From Poa pratensis (Eukaryota; Streptophyta; Magnoliopsida; Poales; Poaceae), in assembly GCA_947311845.1 (NCBI GenBank), contig CAMZMU010000020.1, positions 40,422,489-40,486,488 of the forward strand: a DNA stretch of 64,000 bases, read 5' to 3'. Under the pieces are notes generated by a model that searched no databases, was not told where the DNA came from, and saw only the letters and a list, made by a program, of their open reading frames with translations. Position numbers and translations under genes: made by a program. Positions 35,944-47,283 of the stretch are shown piece after piece (positions within the stretch are counted from its first letter, which is position 1; each line of letters opens with the position of its first letter).

Positions 35944-38351
35944 GTAGACTCTGTACATGCTGTACATTCTGTAAACTCTGTAAATATTTTTTGCTTTCAA
36001 TAAAAGGCTGTGGGGGTCTCCTCTGCAGTAGTTAGTTTCAGACCTTGGGTTTTCACCCTAAAATACGACTCGGTACTCGAGAAGCACCACCAAAACTGAA
36101 GTCCTCAGTGCTGTCGCCCCCACTTGCCGAGGCCGCTGCTGCAAACCACCAATCACCAGACTCACAGGCACCGCATGTGCAGTTTGGACTGGAAAGTTCC
36201 CGCAACCAACCCCGCATAGCTGAATCCATGTTTTCATCACATCCAAGATCCTGCCTCCGCCTTTACCTTATGGTGTTGGAATCGTATCCGACTTGACATT
36301 CCCCGCCTTTGCAGCACCATGAAATCGCAATTTTGACATGTAGTTGCATGTAAAATGAATACATGAACTTTGTAGTTTATTGTCACATATTCCACCATAT
36401 TTGCATCTTATATAATGTTATCCATGTTTTATATTGATTTTTAGGTATTTACCAATGATCCCCTTTATTTGAGTTAGAACTCTGCGGAACAACAAAAACC
36501 CTGTTTTGTGTATTTTTAACTTTCAGGGACCTAAACAAAGTCAAATTGATCTAGAATTTTTTCAAGAATTATTTTTTTCCCAAAGACAAGCATCTTCGAC
36601 TTTTTGACCGGACGAGAAGAGCCACGAAGGCCGAAAGAGGGTAGGTGGCACGGCCCAAGGGGTTGGCCGCGCCACCCCTGCTCTTTATCCCCTCGAGTGT
36701 CCGCAGCCGTCCGTCTTGATCCTTAGCTCCTAGTATTGACCTAAAAACGCCTATAGAAAGGCCCTCCGACACGATCTCAGAGGAATGCGAGCGGAAACGC
36801 ATAAACTCCGAAACAGAGCTACAGACTTGTTACATCACTCTTCACTTGGAGTCCTAACGAGTTGGTACACACAGAGTTGTTGCCATCACATGTCCATGGT
36901 ATCAGCTGAAAGTGAAGCTTCGCATACGCCCCTTTGACCCCCACGGGCTGATGTTTGCGAACACGCCCGACCAAATCCCCTCCAAACAAGGTGTCCAAGA
37001 GCACTTTGCCAATTTGTGAAGGCCGCCGGTGGAGAAATCTGGAACTCACCGACAGCTTGATCGCATGCGACCGACATCAGTAGAATGACGAGTTGGACAA
37101 AATAGGACCACTAGGGCTGCAACCCTACCTCGTGGAAGGGGACAACATGGGAGAGAATCTTCTACATCGGCTGCCCACCTATCATGACGGGTGACAGCGT
37201 CAGCGTCCCAAGATGGGGCCGAAAGAGCATCGCCGGTGCAAGCAGACCCAAGCCCACGACCTCCGCCCGATAGCCGGCACCGCCCCCACCCGCATCATGG
37301 CAGGTGGGTGCCGTCCCGGCCTCCACGCTCCGTCGACATGGACGTAGGTCACCCCAGTCCCCGCTTCCGGTCAACGAAGCCTTCGCCCCCTCCCCCCAAC
37401 CTCTTTTAGCAGATGGGGCCACCGCGGCGGCAAGGGCCAGCGGCAGCGGCGGCACGGCCGTCCTTCGGATTGTCTTCTGGCGGCGGCTAGGGTTAGCCCC
37501 CGGTCCCGCCCTGAGAGAGCGACATGGGAGGGCAAAACGTTCCGCTCTCGTTCTCCCTAAGACTATGTTTATTTTCTTATCAATTAGACCATCTGAGAAG
37601 ATGACACACTGGTATTGTAGCTTCGTTGGGCCTCAATCCCTCTACAAGTTGGGCGGAGACAAAGAGCGGCGAGCAGAGGTCAAACCCCCTTAAGGGTTCG
37701 TTCCCTATGAATTTTTAGTAAAAAATCAATGTAGTATAATTTTAACCATTCATATGTACAAAAAATGTGAATATTTACACGATTTTATAAACATACTATG
37801 AGAATATATTTGTATGATAAGTCTACTGATATCATTGTGGTATTCTAAATATTCATATTTTTCTTTATGTTTAGTCAAAATTATGGAGTTGACTTTTGAT
37901 TGAAATATACACCTTGATAAAGGGTAGGATTATTTGAACGGAGGCCTTGTATATTTACACGGACACGGTACTAGTACTTCATACCGAGGAATCCATTTTG
38001 GGTCATATGAGTATATGTTTCCATTGTTCAAAAACGCATTTTAAATATAAAAAAATCTTGAAAAATGGGTGTACATCCTGACATTTTATGTTCACAAACA
38101 AAATTTCGCGAAAAAGACATTTTTGTGGTTTGTATTAAAAGCCAAAAACAATGTCTCACAAAAGGTCCTTTTTTATCACCCCAATTTGTTTTTTACACAA
38201 GCCACAAAAAATGTCGTTTTTCATGAAACTTGGTCCATGTACGTAAAATGTTCGTATGTACGTCCGATTTTTTTTTTTTTGGAATTTTTAACATTTCAAA
38301 AGATAATTTTCCATGATGGAAGTATCTACTACTATGAATCAAAACACCACC
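35944..38351. other. Non-coding repeat-like region
   Basis: After the LINE 3' end lies sequence with no gene seen. 36590-37700 is GC-rich and contains stretches resembling LTR-type repeats (for example GGCACGGCCCAAGGGGTTGG near 36647), without recognisable ends. 37720-38340 is AT-rich, with repeated short blocks around ACATTTTTGTGG and AAAATGTC that reappear at 38570-38640 on the other side of the SINE, so the SINE sits inside an older repeat. Confidence 0.35.
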
Positions 38352-38504
38352 TAAGAAGTGAGCCTAACTCACTTGGCTAGTGGAGTGGATGTACAACCCA
38401 GCCACCCAGGTTCAATTCCTAGCGGACGCGAATTTGGGTTCTTATTATTTAAAAAAAAACTCGCTGTGGGGGCTTCCCCCACCGCATTCCTTTCAAAAAA
38501 AAAA
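38352..38504 (+). mobile_element. tRNA-derived SINE with target-site duplication
   Basis: An A-box-like TGGCTAGTGGAG (38374-38385) and a B box GGTTCAATTCC (38409-38419) form an internal pol III promoter. A hairpin GTGGGGG-CTT-CCCCCAC (38466-38482) precedes an A-rich tail. The 11-bp target duplication AAAACACCACC is at 38341-38351 and 38505-38515. The organisation matches Triticeae SINEs of the Au type, but family assignment is by structure only. Confidence 0.8.
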
Positions 38505-38781
38505 AAAACACCACCTTCTTTGGACACATCCGCATATTCTATGTTTGGACAAAAAGCTTTGTGAAAAAATGACATTTTTATGGCCTAGAAATTTGTTTTT
38601 ACTTACACAGGCCATAAAGATGTCATTTCTTCACGAAAGTTTTGTGTGAACATATAATATGCAGATGTATATCCGAAATTTTCACTTAGAATTTTCTGAT
38701 ATTTTGAAATACCATTTTAAATAGTGGGTTATCTGCACCTAGAAGTAGAAGATGATTTCCCCACCTTCTACTTCATAGATA

Positions 38782-38942
38782 CTCCCTCCGTTTTTTAATA
38801 TAAGATGTTTTAGCTAGCTCACATGTTGGTTAGGTGCAAACACAAATAAGTGTACATACACACTAAAACATGTCCACATACATCTAGATACATGTGAATG
38901 TGGACAAAACCTAAAACATCTGATATTTATAAACGGAGGGAG
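38782..38942. mobile_element. Stowaway MITE
   Basis: Ends CTCCCTCCGTTTTTTAATAT and its complement, flanked by TA at 38780-38781 and 38943-38944. 161 bp with long inverted arms (AAGATGTTTTAG / CTAAAACATCTG). Confidence 0.9.
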
Positions 38943-38944
38943 TA

Positions 38945-39705
38945 GTATATAGTACTACTCCACTTACGTATGGTAGCGAGTTAATGAGTCACTGCTCAGC
39001 TCCCCATGGGTGTTTGCTGCTGTGCCTTGTCTCAGTAATAGCGCAAGTTAGACACCCCAGGTTATTGCCAGCTGCACCTAATCATCAACCCCTTGAGGGC
39101 TAGCTCAGCATCAACATGTATGAACTACACGTGGCGCATTACCGTTGGCTAATAAATACGAGATCCTACGGCAAATCACAGAGATAAAACCATATTAATT
39201 TTGTTCCCCTTTGTTTGATCGCGACCGTCTATTTGATGATCGCGACCGCTGATTTGTTGATCCGACAGTATCGTGCGCGTTTTCACGTACTCCATGAATA
39301 GCTAAGTTCCGACTGCTGCAGGGTGCGGGATGATTTGAGTAGCTCTGTGGCCAGCAGCAGCAATAGCATGCACAGCGGCTAGGAGTTAGAGCAGTGACGG
39401 CACCAGCTCAGTGGCGGATTGACCGAGTTATTGTAAAGCAGCCAACGTGCAGCAAGGCAACAAGGAGCGGAGATGAGGTAGTTGACCCCATGGATTTATA
39501 GGCGTCCATGGACCATGTGTCGATCCTGATTCCTTCCTCCACCCCGTGCAGTTGCAGATGCGCTCATCATCTCGATGAGCGCCATCTAATTGACTCTGAC
39601 CTACCATCCGCATCCGCCAGCGCGCCACCGCCGCATCGCCATTACTGATTACTCCCACGACCCATTCCATCCTTCCCCGTCGTGAAACATATAGTCGCGC
39701 CGGCC
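38945..39705. other. Upstream region of MGSC protein gene
   Basis: Likely promoter and 5' UTR of the gene at 39706. The hAT-like end motif CAGTGGCGGA occurs near 39411 without a partner. Nothing else recognised. Confidence 0.3.
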
Positions 39706-40655
39706 ATGGGTAGCTGCGTGAGCAAGAAGGCCGCCCGCAGCGGTGCCGGGGCCAAGGTGGCGGCGCCGCTCCCGCCTGAGAAGGACAATGCTCTGCCGCC
39801 GCCCGTGGTGGTGGTTGAGGAGGAGGTCAAGGAGGTGCTTTCAGAGACGCCAGTGCAGCGGCCAAGGCCGCCGGAGCCGGAGCACGAGAAAGTGAAGAGG
39901 ATCCAAGATCACGAGGAAGCCGAGGCATCCGATAGCGTGTCGGTGGGGTCATCCTCTGTGGTGGAGAAGGCGATGGTCAGGTCCGGAAGCGAGCAGGAGG
40001 TGGAGAAGAGGACGGTCGACGTACCGGAGAAGGAGAAGGCGAGGAGGAGGAAGACACGGGATCAGAGAATGCCAATGACGTCACCAACGGGAGAGCGAGA
40101 TCACCGTCCCCTGCGCAGAAGCAGAAGAGGCAGCTGGGGGGCACTGTTGGCGAGCAGCACGTGGCGGCGCGGCCGCGGCGCGAGCAGCCCGCGGTTGTTT
40201 CAGGCATCGGGTGCCGGAGCGGAAGGTTCTCCCCTTCCGCGGCGAGGAGGGCCGCCGAGAGCGCCGTCAGGCGGACATACTCCGCCAGGGAGGCCGACAT
40301 GACGCTGCCGACGTTGACTGCTAAGCGGTCGCTCAACGCGAGCACCAACGGCGTCAGGAGGGATCCCGGGGAGCGTTCCGGCAGGAGGCTGGACTCCCCG
40401 GCTCGGCGCACGCCGGCTTCTCCGGCTGCGAACGGCACCATCAGCCGACAATCGAGCGCCACGCGTAAGGTGCCCAAGGAGAACACCAGCCCGGAGCAAA
40501 TCAAGCGACAATGTGGCCGCGCACAGCCCCCCGGGGAGAAACTTGAAGACGAACTCAACGAGGCGCCTCAGGCAGATAAAGAGCACAAGGAGGCGGCGGA
40601 GGGCGCGCTGGGCCAGAACCCCTCGGTGGCCATGGAGTGCTTCATCTTCCTCTAG
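39706..40655 (+). CDS. Basic, Pro/Ser/Arg-rich protein with N-myristoylation signal, one frameshift
   Basis: The start MGSCVSKKAARSG fits N-myristoylation (Gly2) with a possible palmitoylated Cys4, so membrane attachment is inferred. The N-terminal half (39706 to about 40045) is acidic/Pro-rich, with PPEPEHEKVKRIQDHEEAEAS. From about 40045 homologous reading continues one frame over: EDTGSENANDVTNGRARSPSPAQKQKRQ, then SGIGCRSGRFSPSAARRAAE, LDSPARRTPASPA, ISRQSSATRK and the end MECFIFL before TAG at 40653. The switch needs one extra base within the GAGGAGGAGGAAG tract. Together this gives about 316 residues. It resembles plant proteins named only as serine/arginine repetitive matrix-like; no biochemical function is known to me. 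No intron is evident. Confidence 0.6.
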
Positions 40656-40902
40656 TGCTCTTTAGTGTTGCCATTGATTCATCTCTGTACCTTTTCCTTC
40701 ACTCTGACTCACTGTGCCACTCTCGCTGGTATAGTGTGATGGTCATCGTAGATTTGAAGTTTCCCACCACGGTCGCCATGACGCCATCCCGGCGTCGTTA
40801 TCACGGCTGCCGGCGACATTGTAATGCGGAAGAGTGTTGCCTCTAAAATCTCAGTACATTGTTGGCGAATCAGAGATGTTACTGCTCAACTCGATCTTAG
40901 GA

Positions 40903-40956
40903 ACGCATCCGTTACATCTTTTTTTTTTTTTTTTTTTTTTACGCATCCGTTACATC
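40903..40956 (-). mobile_element. Poly(T) tract between 16-bp direct repeats
   Basis: ACGCATCCGTTACATC occurs at 40903-40918 and 40941-40956 with exactly 22 T between. This is the structure of a target-site duplication around a poly(A) tail in minus orientation with no other element sequence. Confidence 0.7.
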
Positions 40957-41131
40957 CGATGAGGTAGGCTTGCACTTCTCCAGTCGCCTCCTGTCGTAAT
41001 TCTTGCCACGTGCTGTCAGTGTCATATTTGGTAGGTATTTAAGTGGCACGGTGGCACCTCGCAAGTTTGTGTCTTAAAATCACATGTATCTATCGCGAGT
41101 AGTATAAGCCTCGTCGAAACGGGTTTACGCC

Positions 41132-41541
41132 GAGAGTGATGTTTTGTAGACCGGGCTCTACATGTAGCCCTTTATTTTGGCTATTTGAAAAATAAATTTT
41201 GAAGTCATAAAAAAGTCTAGAAAAAATATGTAGATGTAGCCACGAATATATACTACAAGAGAGCAAAATACCAATCCAAAATACGGTATATTATACACTA
41301 CACAAAAAAGACAAAATTACAAATCTGGGAGCATGAATAGTGCCCACCAAATCTTGTCAGAATTTGTCTTTTTTGTGTACCCCAAAATAACACGAATTTC
41401 GGATTGAAACTTTACAGAACTATAGGATATAGTATTGCCTACCACCAGATTTATTTTGAGATTTTTTGAAACTTTAAAATACCGTTTTCAAGAATTCAAA
41501 ATAGAGTGCTACATGTAGCCCGGGCTACAAAAGCCTTTTTT
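41132..41541. mobile_element. Mutator-like MITE inside LINE 3' end
   Basis: The 10-bp direct repeat GGTTTACGCC (41122-41131 and 41542-41551) flanks a 410-bp block. The block has inverted ends TTTTGTAGACCGGGCTCTAC.. on the left and the complement of TTTTGTAGCCCGGGCTACAT on the right. A 9-10 bp target duplication points to the Mutator superfamily. No coding capacity. Flanking sequence joins (..AAAGCAGGGCGTAAACC..) as LINE 3' UTR. Confidence 0.7.
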
Positions 41542-41776
41542 GGTTTACGCCCTGCTTTATAAAGGTAACCGTCCACAGTCATATAAGTTTCACGTCTGAA
41601 GTTTAAAAGAAAAATAAAGAAGTTTGTTGGGGCCACATCACGAGCAAGCCTAAACCGAAACGAAAGAACGAATACAACTCTGTAAGGAGAGTAACTCAAC
41701 GGCTGGACGACGCAGAAAGTCGGCGTGCCGCCCTGAGAAGGTTCTCGATCGTGCCATCCTGCCGCTCCTTGTCCCG

Positions 41777-43244
41777 CTATCTATAGAACGGATGCCACTG
41801 CCGCAAGAATGTCAAGAATTTAAAAATAGAGTCAGAGGCACGTCTTGGAAAGACACGCTCGATAACCATCTTATTAGGTATAGTCCATAAGGTCCAGGTC
41901 ATCGCGGTAAACAATAACCAGAAGAGGCGACTCCTCCTACCGGTACGGTTTGCCTTCACTTTCAGGAACTCGACAAGGTCTTGAGTCTACCACTCAGGCC
42001 AAGCGCCTCAGCCAGAAAGCTCCAAAGGAAGCGAGCTACAGAGCAAGAGAAAAGGATGTGGGTCCCCGATTCAGGGACCGCACATAGAGGGCAGTTGCCA
42101 TCACCTGGGCCAAAACACTTGGCCACCTCCACGCCCGATGGGAGGCCAACCCTCAGCAGTTGCCAAGTAAAGATCTTAATCTTCAACGGCATTAGAGCCT
42201 TCCACAAGTGGGAGGTCCAACAAAGAACGAGCCCTCTAAACAGGGCCTGGTACACGAAGCCAATGGTAAACCCGTCCGAGGGCAAAAGCACCCAAGAGAC
42301 ACCGTCTGATGCGTCTGAAAGTGACTGTGGGAGCATAGCCAAAAGCATTTCCCACTTATTGGCCTCCACCGGGCCAAACATGCGGAGGAACCCAATGGTG
42401 TCATCCGCATATTGGAGGTGGTTCACACCACCCCCGGGACAAGATGTCCAACCACACCGGATATGTGGCCAAAGGCCTTAGCTCTCTCTAAGACCACCGC
42501 AAGGGCGTCAACTGTAGAGTTAAAGAGCAAGGGGGATATCGGATCCCCCTACCTAACCACACACGTCGACCTAAAATAGGGACCCACTTCCCCATTTATG
42601 TCAATGGTGGTGTTACTATTCATCACTAGTTGCATAATCCAACTAATCATCCGATCATCTACCCATCTTCGTTCCAAAACCAAACGGAGAAAGGCCCAGT
42701 CTAAACGGTCATATGCCTTTTGGAAATCTAGATTAAGAAACACGCCTTTCTGGCGACGAGACTTAACCTCATGAATGGTCTCATGGAGTGCTAGAATTCC
42801 GTCATGGATATACCGCCCCTTAAGGAAGGAACCAGTACGGGTGTGTTAGGCGTTCCATAATAGGAGCAAGCCTCGTAGCACACAACTTGGAGAAGATCAT
42901 ATGGATGACGTTGAGAATAGTGATTGGCCTAAATTGGCGGATGTCCGTGCCTGCCACTACCTTGGATATCAAGTAACCATAGACAATACCAGTGTTCCAA
43001 TATAAAATTCTTGGAACATAGGCGTGATCACCGCCTTAATATTCTCCCCGAATTTCTGGAAGAAAATGATCAGGACCCTGGCCCTCGCTGGCCAGAGGTC
43101 TACTGGTAGAGTGATCCCTGAGCGGGGTCCCGCCGTGAAGACCTCCTTATAGAAGGAGTATGTGGGTAAAAATCTCTCATGGCGCCTCCAGGAGCCGACC
43201 GCCTTCCCACAAGCATGGAATAGAACACTTCCTACGACAACCAT
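41777..43244 (-). pseudogene. LINE ORF2 reverse transcriptase and zf-RVT remnant
   Basis: Minus-strand blocks in order: FGENIKAVITPMFQEFYIGT (42990-43060), then FLNLDFQKAYDRLDWAFLR (about 42690-42745), RSTCVVR*GDPISPLL (near 42545, with the usual Gln of the RQGDP motif now a TAG stop) and NHLQYADDTIGFLRMF (42380-42425), keeping the YADD motif. After a deletion comes the C-terminal zinc-binding region, FTWQLLRVGLP and CPLCAVPESGTHILFSCSVARFLW (about 42040-42110), and finally RLFWLLFTAMTWTLWTIPNKMVIER near 41900. Frames are broken at several places. Confidence 0.75.
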
Positions 43245-43431
43245 TAGCTATAAACCATACGGGTACAACAAGTGACTAGTCAAAAATGCAAGAGCAAGTA
43301 AAATAAGCTGACTTAGTGGGTTATAATAGTTTAAATAATATATATATACCGTGTTAGAGGGGAGACGGGGTGAGAGAAATGAAGCAGGTTGTAGACTAAC
43401 TGCAATCTGCCGCATGTGTTTCTAAATAATA

Positions 43432-43624
43432 CCCCCTCCGGTTTAAAGTGAGGTGATGTTTGACCAAGTTTTTTTAAACTCCTCATCTAGATACAACATG
43501 AAATATATTTTCTTTTGGTGTCCATATAATATTGTAGTTGTTGGAATTTTTCTATCAATTTGGTCAAACTGAACATTGCTTGATTTTAGATTAAAATACG
43601 CCTTAATTTCAGAAACGGAGGGAG
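43432..43624. mobile_element. Stowaway-like MITE
   Basis: Begins CCCCCTCCGGTTTAAAGTG and ends AGAAACGGAGGGAG with TA on both sides (43430-43431, 43625-43626). 193 bp, with internal inverted blocks TTTGACCAAG / TTGGTCAAA. Confidence 0.8.
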
Positions 43625-43626
43625 TA

Positions 43627-44480
43627 TGTGTGACATGTGTTAGTAACTTTATAGCGGACTATACTATACATGTTGGCTATTGGATTGCTATAAATAACAT
43701 GACAACGATATATAACTGGAAGGGGCACGGGTTAGCTGACTTTGTATGCCACAAAGTCTGATGACTTTGAGTCATTGACACATGGGACCCACCATGTATG
43801 GGGTCCACATGTTAAGAACTCAATGTCACCCAAAATTGGTCAATGCAAAGTCATCCAATCTCAGTCGAGGTAGCAGCAATGCCTTTATCAAAGGGTTACG
43901 TCGTGGCATTTTATCCATACTAAGACACGTTGATTTTAAAAGGGTTAGGTCATGAACGGTCGAACATGTAACAACAATGCTTTTATCAGACATCGCCGAT
44001 GCAAACACCCGTATTAGGAGAAATATCTCCAAAAATCTAGCTATGAAAATCATGACATTTCATCTCGGAGAGCATGTCTAACAAATCTCTAGGCATGTAA
44101 TCGCCCCCCTTGCTGGCTATAACTAATGATGTGACACCTCAAAATTTCACACTCCATACTTAAAAAGAATCATCAAAATGAGGTCATCATGTGTAGTTGT
44201 CACCCTCATGTTGAGCCAGAATGACCATTCCTACCGTTGACAATGTGGAACGCATAGTGAAAACTGGTATGCCTTCTTATACGTCTCATCGTCATTGTAT
44301 GTGTTATGTCTTTGCACAAGAGCTTGACTTAGAGACATGAGATAGAGGGGTCCGAAAAAATGGGAGAGATGATGATTTTGACGAGGCTTTGACATAGGTC
44401 TTGTCTCCTTCAGAAAGAGTGACGTTTGACTAGGTATGTCAGTCGTCCGAATCCGCTTTGAGGCATTATCTTTTCGAAGA
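43627..44480. other. No gene seen
   Basis: Unassigned sequence. An imperfect repeat of the theme AAGTC(TG)ATGACTTTGAGTCATTGACA near 43755 and related words recur locally. Probably repeat-derived. Confidence 0.3.
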
Positions 44481-44482
44481 CG

Positions 44483-44836
44483 GTGTCTGATGTGAAACAT
44501 CCTTCTGATCTTTCCACCTTAAGACTTACAAGTCCCCCGCCTGGACCCATCACTCGAGCAGAAGTTACATATCTCCAACATAAGGTGAATTCGCTCCTCT
44601 CATTGTGTGATTTGGACACTCCTTTGGATGGGTTGTTACTTCATTTCGATATGCTATGCTTGGTAAGATATGATATTGAGGTTGATCTACAAGGGAAGAC
44701 GGACACCCGCGAAGATGGACAAGAGGAGAAGAAGAAGGAAGACAAAGATATGGAAAAAGATCATGTGTACCGTAGACTTAGCGGTGGAAGGCTAACCCTA
44801 TTTGATGCCCGGCTCACATCGTGCGAACTGGGGGGC
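44483..44836 (+). pseudogene. Probable LTR-retrotransposon polyprotein tail
   Basis: An open stretch reading TSPPPGPITRAEVTYLQHKVNSLLSLCD then DTPLDGLLLHFDMLCLVRYD resembles the C-terminal end of gypsy-type polyproteins after the integrase, where GPITRA-type motifs are common. No protease, reverse transcriptase or integrase was seen nearby, so it would be a fragment. The assignment rests on memory of the motif. Confidence 0.35.
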
Positions 44837-44849
44837 TAGTCCTATAAGG

Positions 44850-45640
44850 TGAGAGTATTTGGGTAATTTTTTTAGGTTATGCTAAATACAGTAGCAGTAG
44901 GGAACGAGTACTGCAACGCTGGAGAGCCCACGAAATAACTTGGGCCTTCCATTTGGAGACAGAGGACCTACTAGGCGTTGGTTCGTGGTATTGTCGCCTG
45001 AGGCCTCAAATAGGAGCACCGCAGTGGAATGCAGAAGGGTAGCGGTAGTCCCCTAAAAAAGAAAAGAAGGGTAGCGGTAGTAGCTCTGCCCCCTGCATCT
45101 CTCGCGGGGCCTTCCATCGATCAACGGCTCAATGCAGACGCAGGCAATCCATATGTGCGGTTCTCATCGCGTGGGAGCGAAACGAAACGGCATGAAAGAA
45201 AGAAAACAATGCAACTTTTCTTCGACAGCGACGCCGGCGCGTGCCTTTTTCGGTCGACAGTCATCAACTTGCTAACGTCGGCAGCTGCGTCAGGGGACCC
45301 AAACAGTCAATGTCTTGATCGAACGCGGAGTGTGTTCCACTTCCACAGCCTGAGCAGGATATGCAACCTCGTCCACGAGTCATGAATCACCCGTAGCACA
45401 ACTACGTGTGGGTGGTGTGGTGTGCCGCCTGCTGGCATGTGTGGAGGAGACGAGAATGCTTTTCCACAATCCTACCGGAGGCCAGTGTTCTATGTTCGGG
45501 AACTAGCTTGGACTCTGCGTATCTAAAGATATAAACGGTGAGACCCATTGAGCGCACCACAACGATTTGAGCTTTCTGACCTTCCGATCTTTTCCGCTCC
45601 ACATGTCCGCACCGTCTGATCACCGCCGGCTCCTAGAGTC
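44850..45640. other. No gene recognised
   Basis: Mixed-composition DNA with short unremarkable frames. A GAAGGGTAGCGGTAGT word is duplicated at about 45035 and 45066. Nothing else assignable. Confidence 0.3.
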
Positions 45641-46199
45641 GGCATGAACAGGGATTCGCAAAGTCGCTAACCGTACCAACCTTCGTGCACCCACTCTCGC
45701 TGACGCCCTCTCCCGTTGCACCCTAGAGTCCGAGGGCCTACCCGTCGGCCTCACGTTGCGCGTTTAATCGGTGTGGCGGGGTTGTCAGATTCGCACTGCG
45801 TTCCTCCCATTGTCTAATTTTGGTAATTTACCATTTTAAGTTTTTAGCGGATGCACTGCGTGTCCCTCTAGGATAGCTATCTTCGTACGTGGCACCTTCC
45901 CCCTCTCTCTCGCTGACGATGGGGCCGTCCCCTCCCGTGGTCCACATGTCGGTTGCCCTAGGCGTTGGCGTCGCCGATCTCTCCCGTGCGTGTGCGGTGG
46001 CTGCGTATTTTCTACAGTATGTTGGGGTATGTTTGGTATTTCGCGTCGTCATGGGGTACGTTTCACTGTTCATGATGTCATGGAGAATTCGGGCCCGATT
46101 TCTTCGTCCGACGTGGCGTCTCGCCATTGGTTCCGAGTGGTTACCGACCTAATGTGGTTGCCGCGTACACTGTGCTGGGGGGAGAGGGTATATAGTTTG

Positions 46200-47280
46200 C
46201 GTTCTGGATCGGATGGTTACTGGAGCTTTCATTTTCCCCTTTTGTTCTTCCTCGTTGTTCTTGCTCCGGCGTTCTCTTCTCGAGCTCTGCCGTGTTTCCA
46301 AGGAATCCGTTTGCTGTTCTTCCAGTCACGTTTGGTCCGTTGAGATCAGGTTGGTTTTCTTACCGTGCTTTCCTCTCTCTTTTCTTGGTCGTTCTTTGTT
46401 CATGTCGTCCACCGTGTGCTAGATCTGTGTGTTTTTGTGTTCTTTGTTGCCTGTGCGGTTTGTTCTTCTTTGTTTTCTGTGTTTCTAACACTTTTTTCTT
46501 GTTTGTTGCTTTGTTTTGTCGCAGGTCGCCGGTTAACCGGTTTCCCGTTCGTTCAGTTAAGGTCAGCTCTGTGTTTCTTGGTGTTTCCTGTCATACTGTT
46601 CGCATGGTCGATCTGCGTTTTGTTGTATGTTTGTTGCTTACTATCGTGTGGTTTTTGGGATATTGTTCGTATAGTTGTTTTCTTAATTTTTCTTGATTGT
46701 TTGGTGTTTTTTCTGTTGTGCTGTTTGTGCTATTGTGTATTTCTGGGTGTTATATTAATTTTGTTTTCGATGGTCCTGTTCTCATGTTGTTTTTCCGTGC
46801 TCAGTTTTCTCTGTTTTTGTGTACAGGAAGTTATCTTGCTCGGTTCTTCCGGTTGGCTCGTGTGTTTGAATCACCGTGTGTCGGTTTGTTTTTGGTGAGT
46901 TTGATGGTTCATAGTTCGGATCATTGTTTAGTTCGGTTCACTTTGAACGTGCACTGATTTGTTTTTTCTTTCTTGATGCAGGTCGATTTCTTGGTACAGA
47001 TTTATGATCTTGGAGTTGGGGCCTCCTTGATTTGTTTACACTTATTTCTTCTCTTTTTTTTGTGAGTCTTATAGTTTCGTGCTTGTTTGCTTTATTATTT
47101 TTTCTCTGGTTTTACCCTCTGGTGTTTAGTTGGATTTATTTGTTGTGTTTGACATATTTTCTTATTATTCATTGGGGTTGTTGTTTCGGTATCTTTGTCT
47201 GATTGATTCATATATATGTAGATTTCGCTTTTTATAATAGGTTTTTCTTCTAGCTGGACGTGTAACGTTTGTTTGTTTGT
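46200..47280 (+). other. T/G-rich tract, strongly A- and C-poor
   Basis: About 1 kb in which T dominates the plus strand, with G second (runs like TTTGTTCTTCTTTGTTTTCTG). Several TTTT...GCAG|GT junctions (near 46525, 46980 and 47283) look like 3' splice sites, so it may be intron-rich 5' sequence of a plus-strand transcript. Long hydrophobic frames here are a by-product of T-rich codons and are not called as genes. Confidence 0.4.
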
Positions 47281-47283
47281 TCC

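Larger units (their letters stand above)
31990..36020 (+). mobile_element. L1-type LINE, 5'-truncated, with internal deletions
   Basis: A second plant LINE. It contains the end of ORF1, most of ORF2 and a 3' UTR with an AATAAA-like signal near 35999. The 5' part of ORF1 is missing, as is usual after incomplete reverse transcription. Codon preference and family differ from the LINE at 9340 (no RGG repeats). Confidence 0.8.
41105..43255 (-). mobile_element. L1-type LINE remnant (minus strand)
   Basis: A third LINE, of another subfamily, containing the ORF2 reverse transcriptase and C-terminal part and a 3' UTR. A MITE at 41132-41541 interrupts its 3' end. Its 5' half is missing. Confidence 0.75.

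Noticed and set aside
38344..38430. Genuine tRNA gene
   Set aside because: A and B box resemblance is real, but no cloverleaf can be completed and the A-tail plus target duplication show a SINE.
39977..40586. Minus-strand frames of 193 and 128 codons opposite the MGSC gene
   Set aside because: GC-rich antisense frames with no domain; the plus-strand frame has a good start context and conserved segments.
46365..46898. 177-residue hydrophobic open frame
   Set aside because: It follows from T-rich codons (Phe, Leu, Cys, Val) in a T/G-biased tract; there is no conserved motif and other frames are similarly open.
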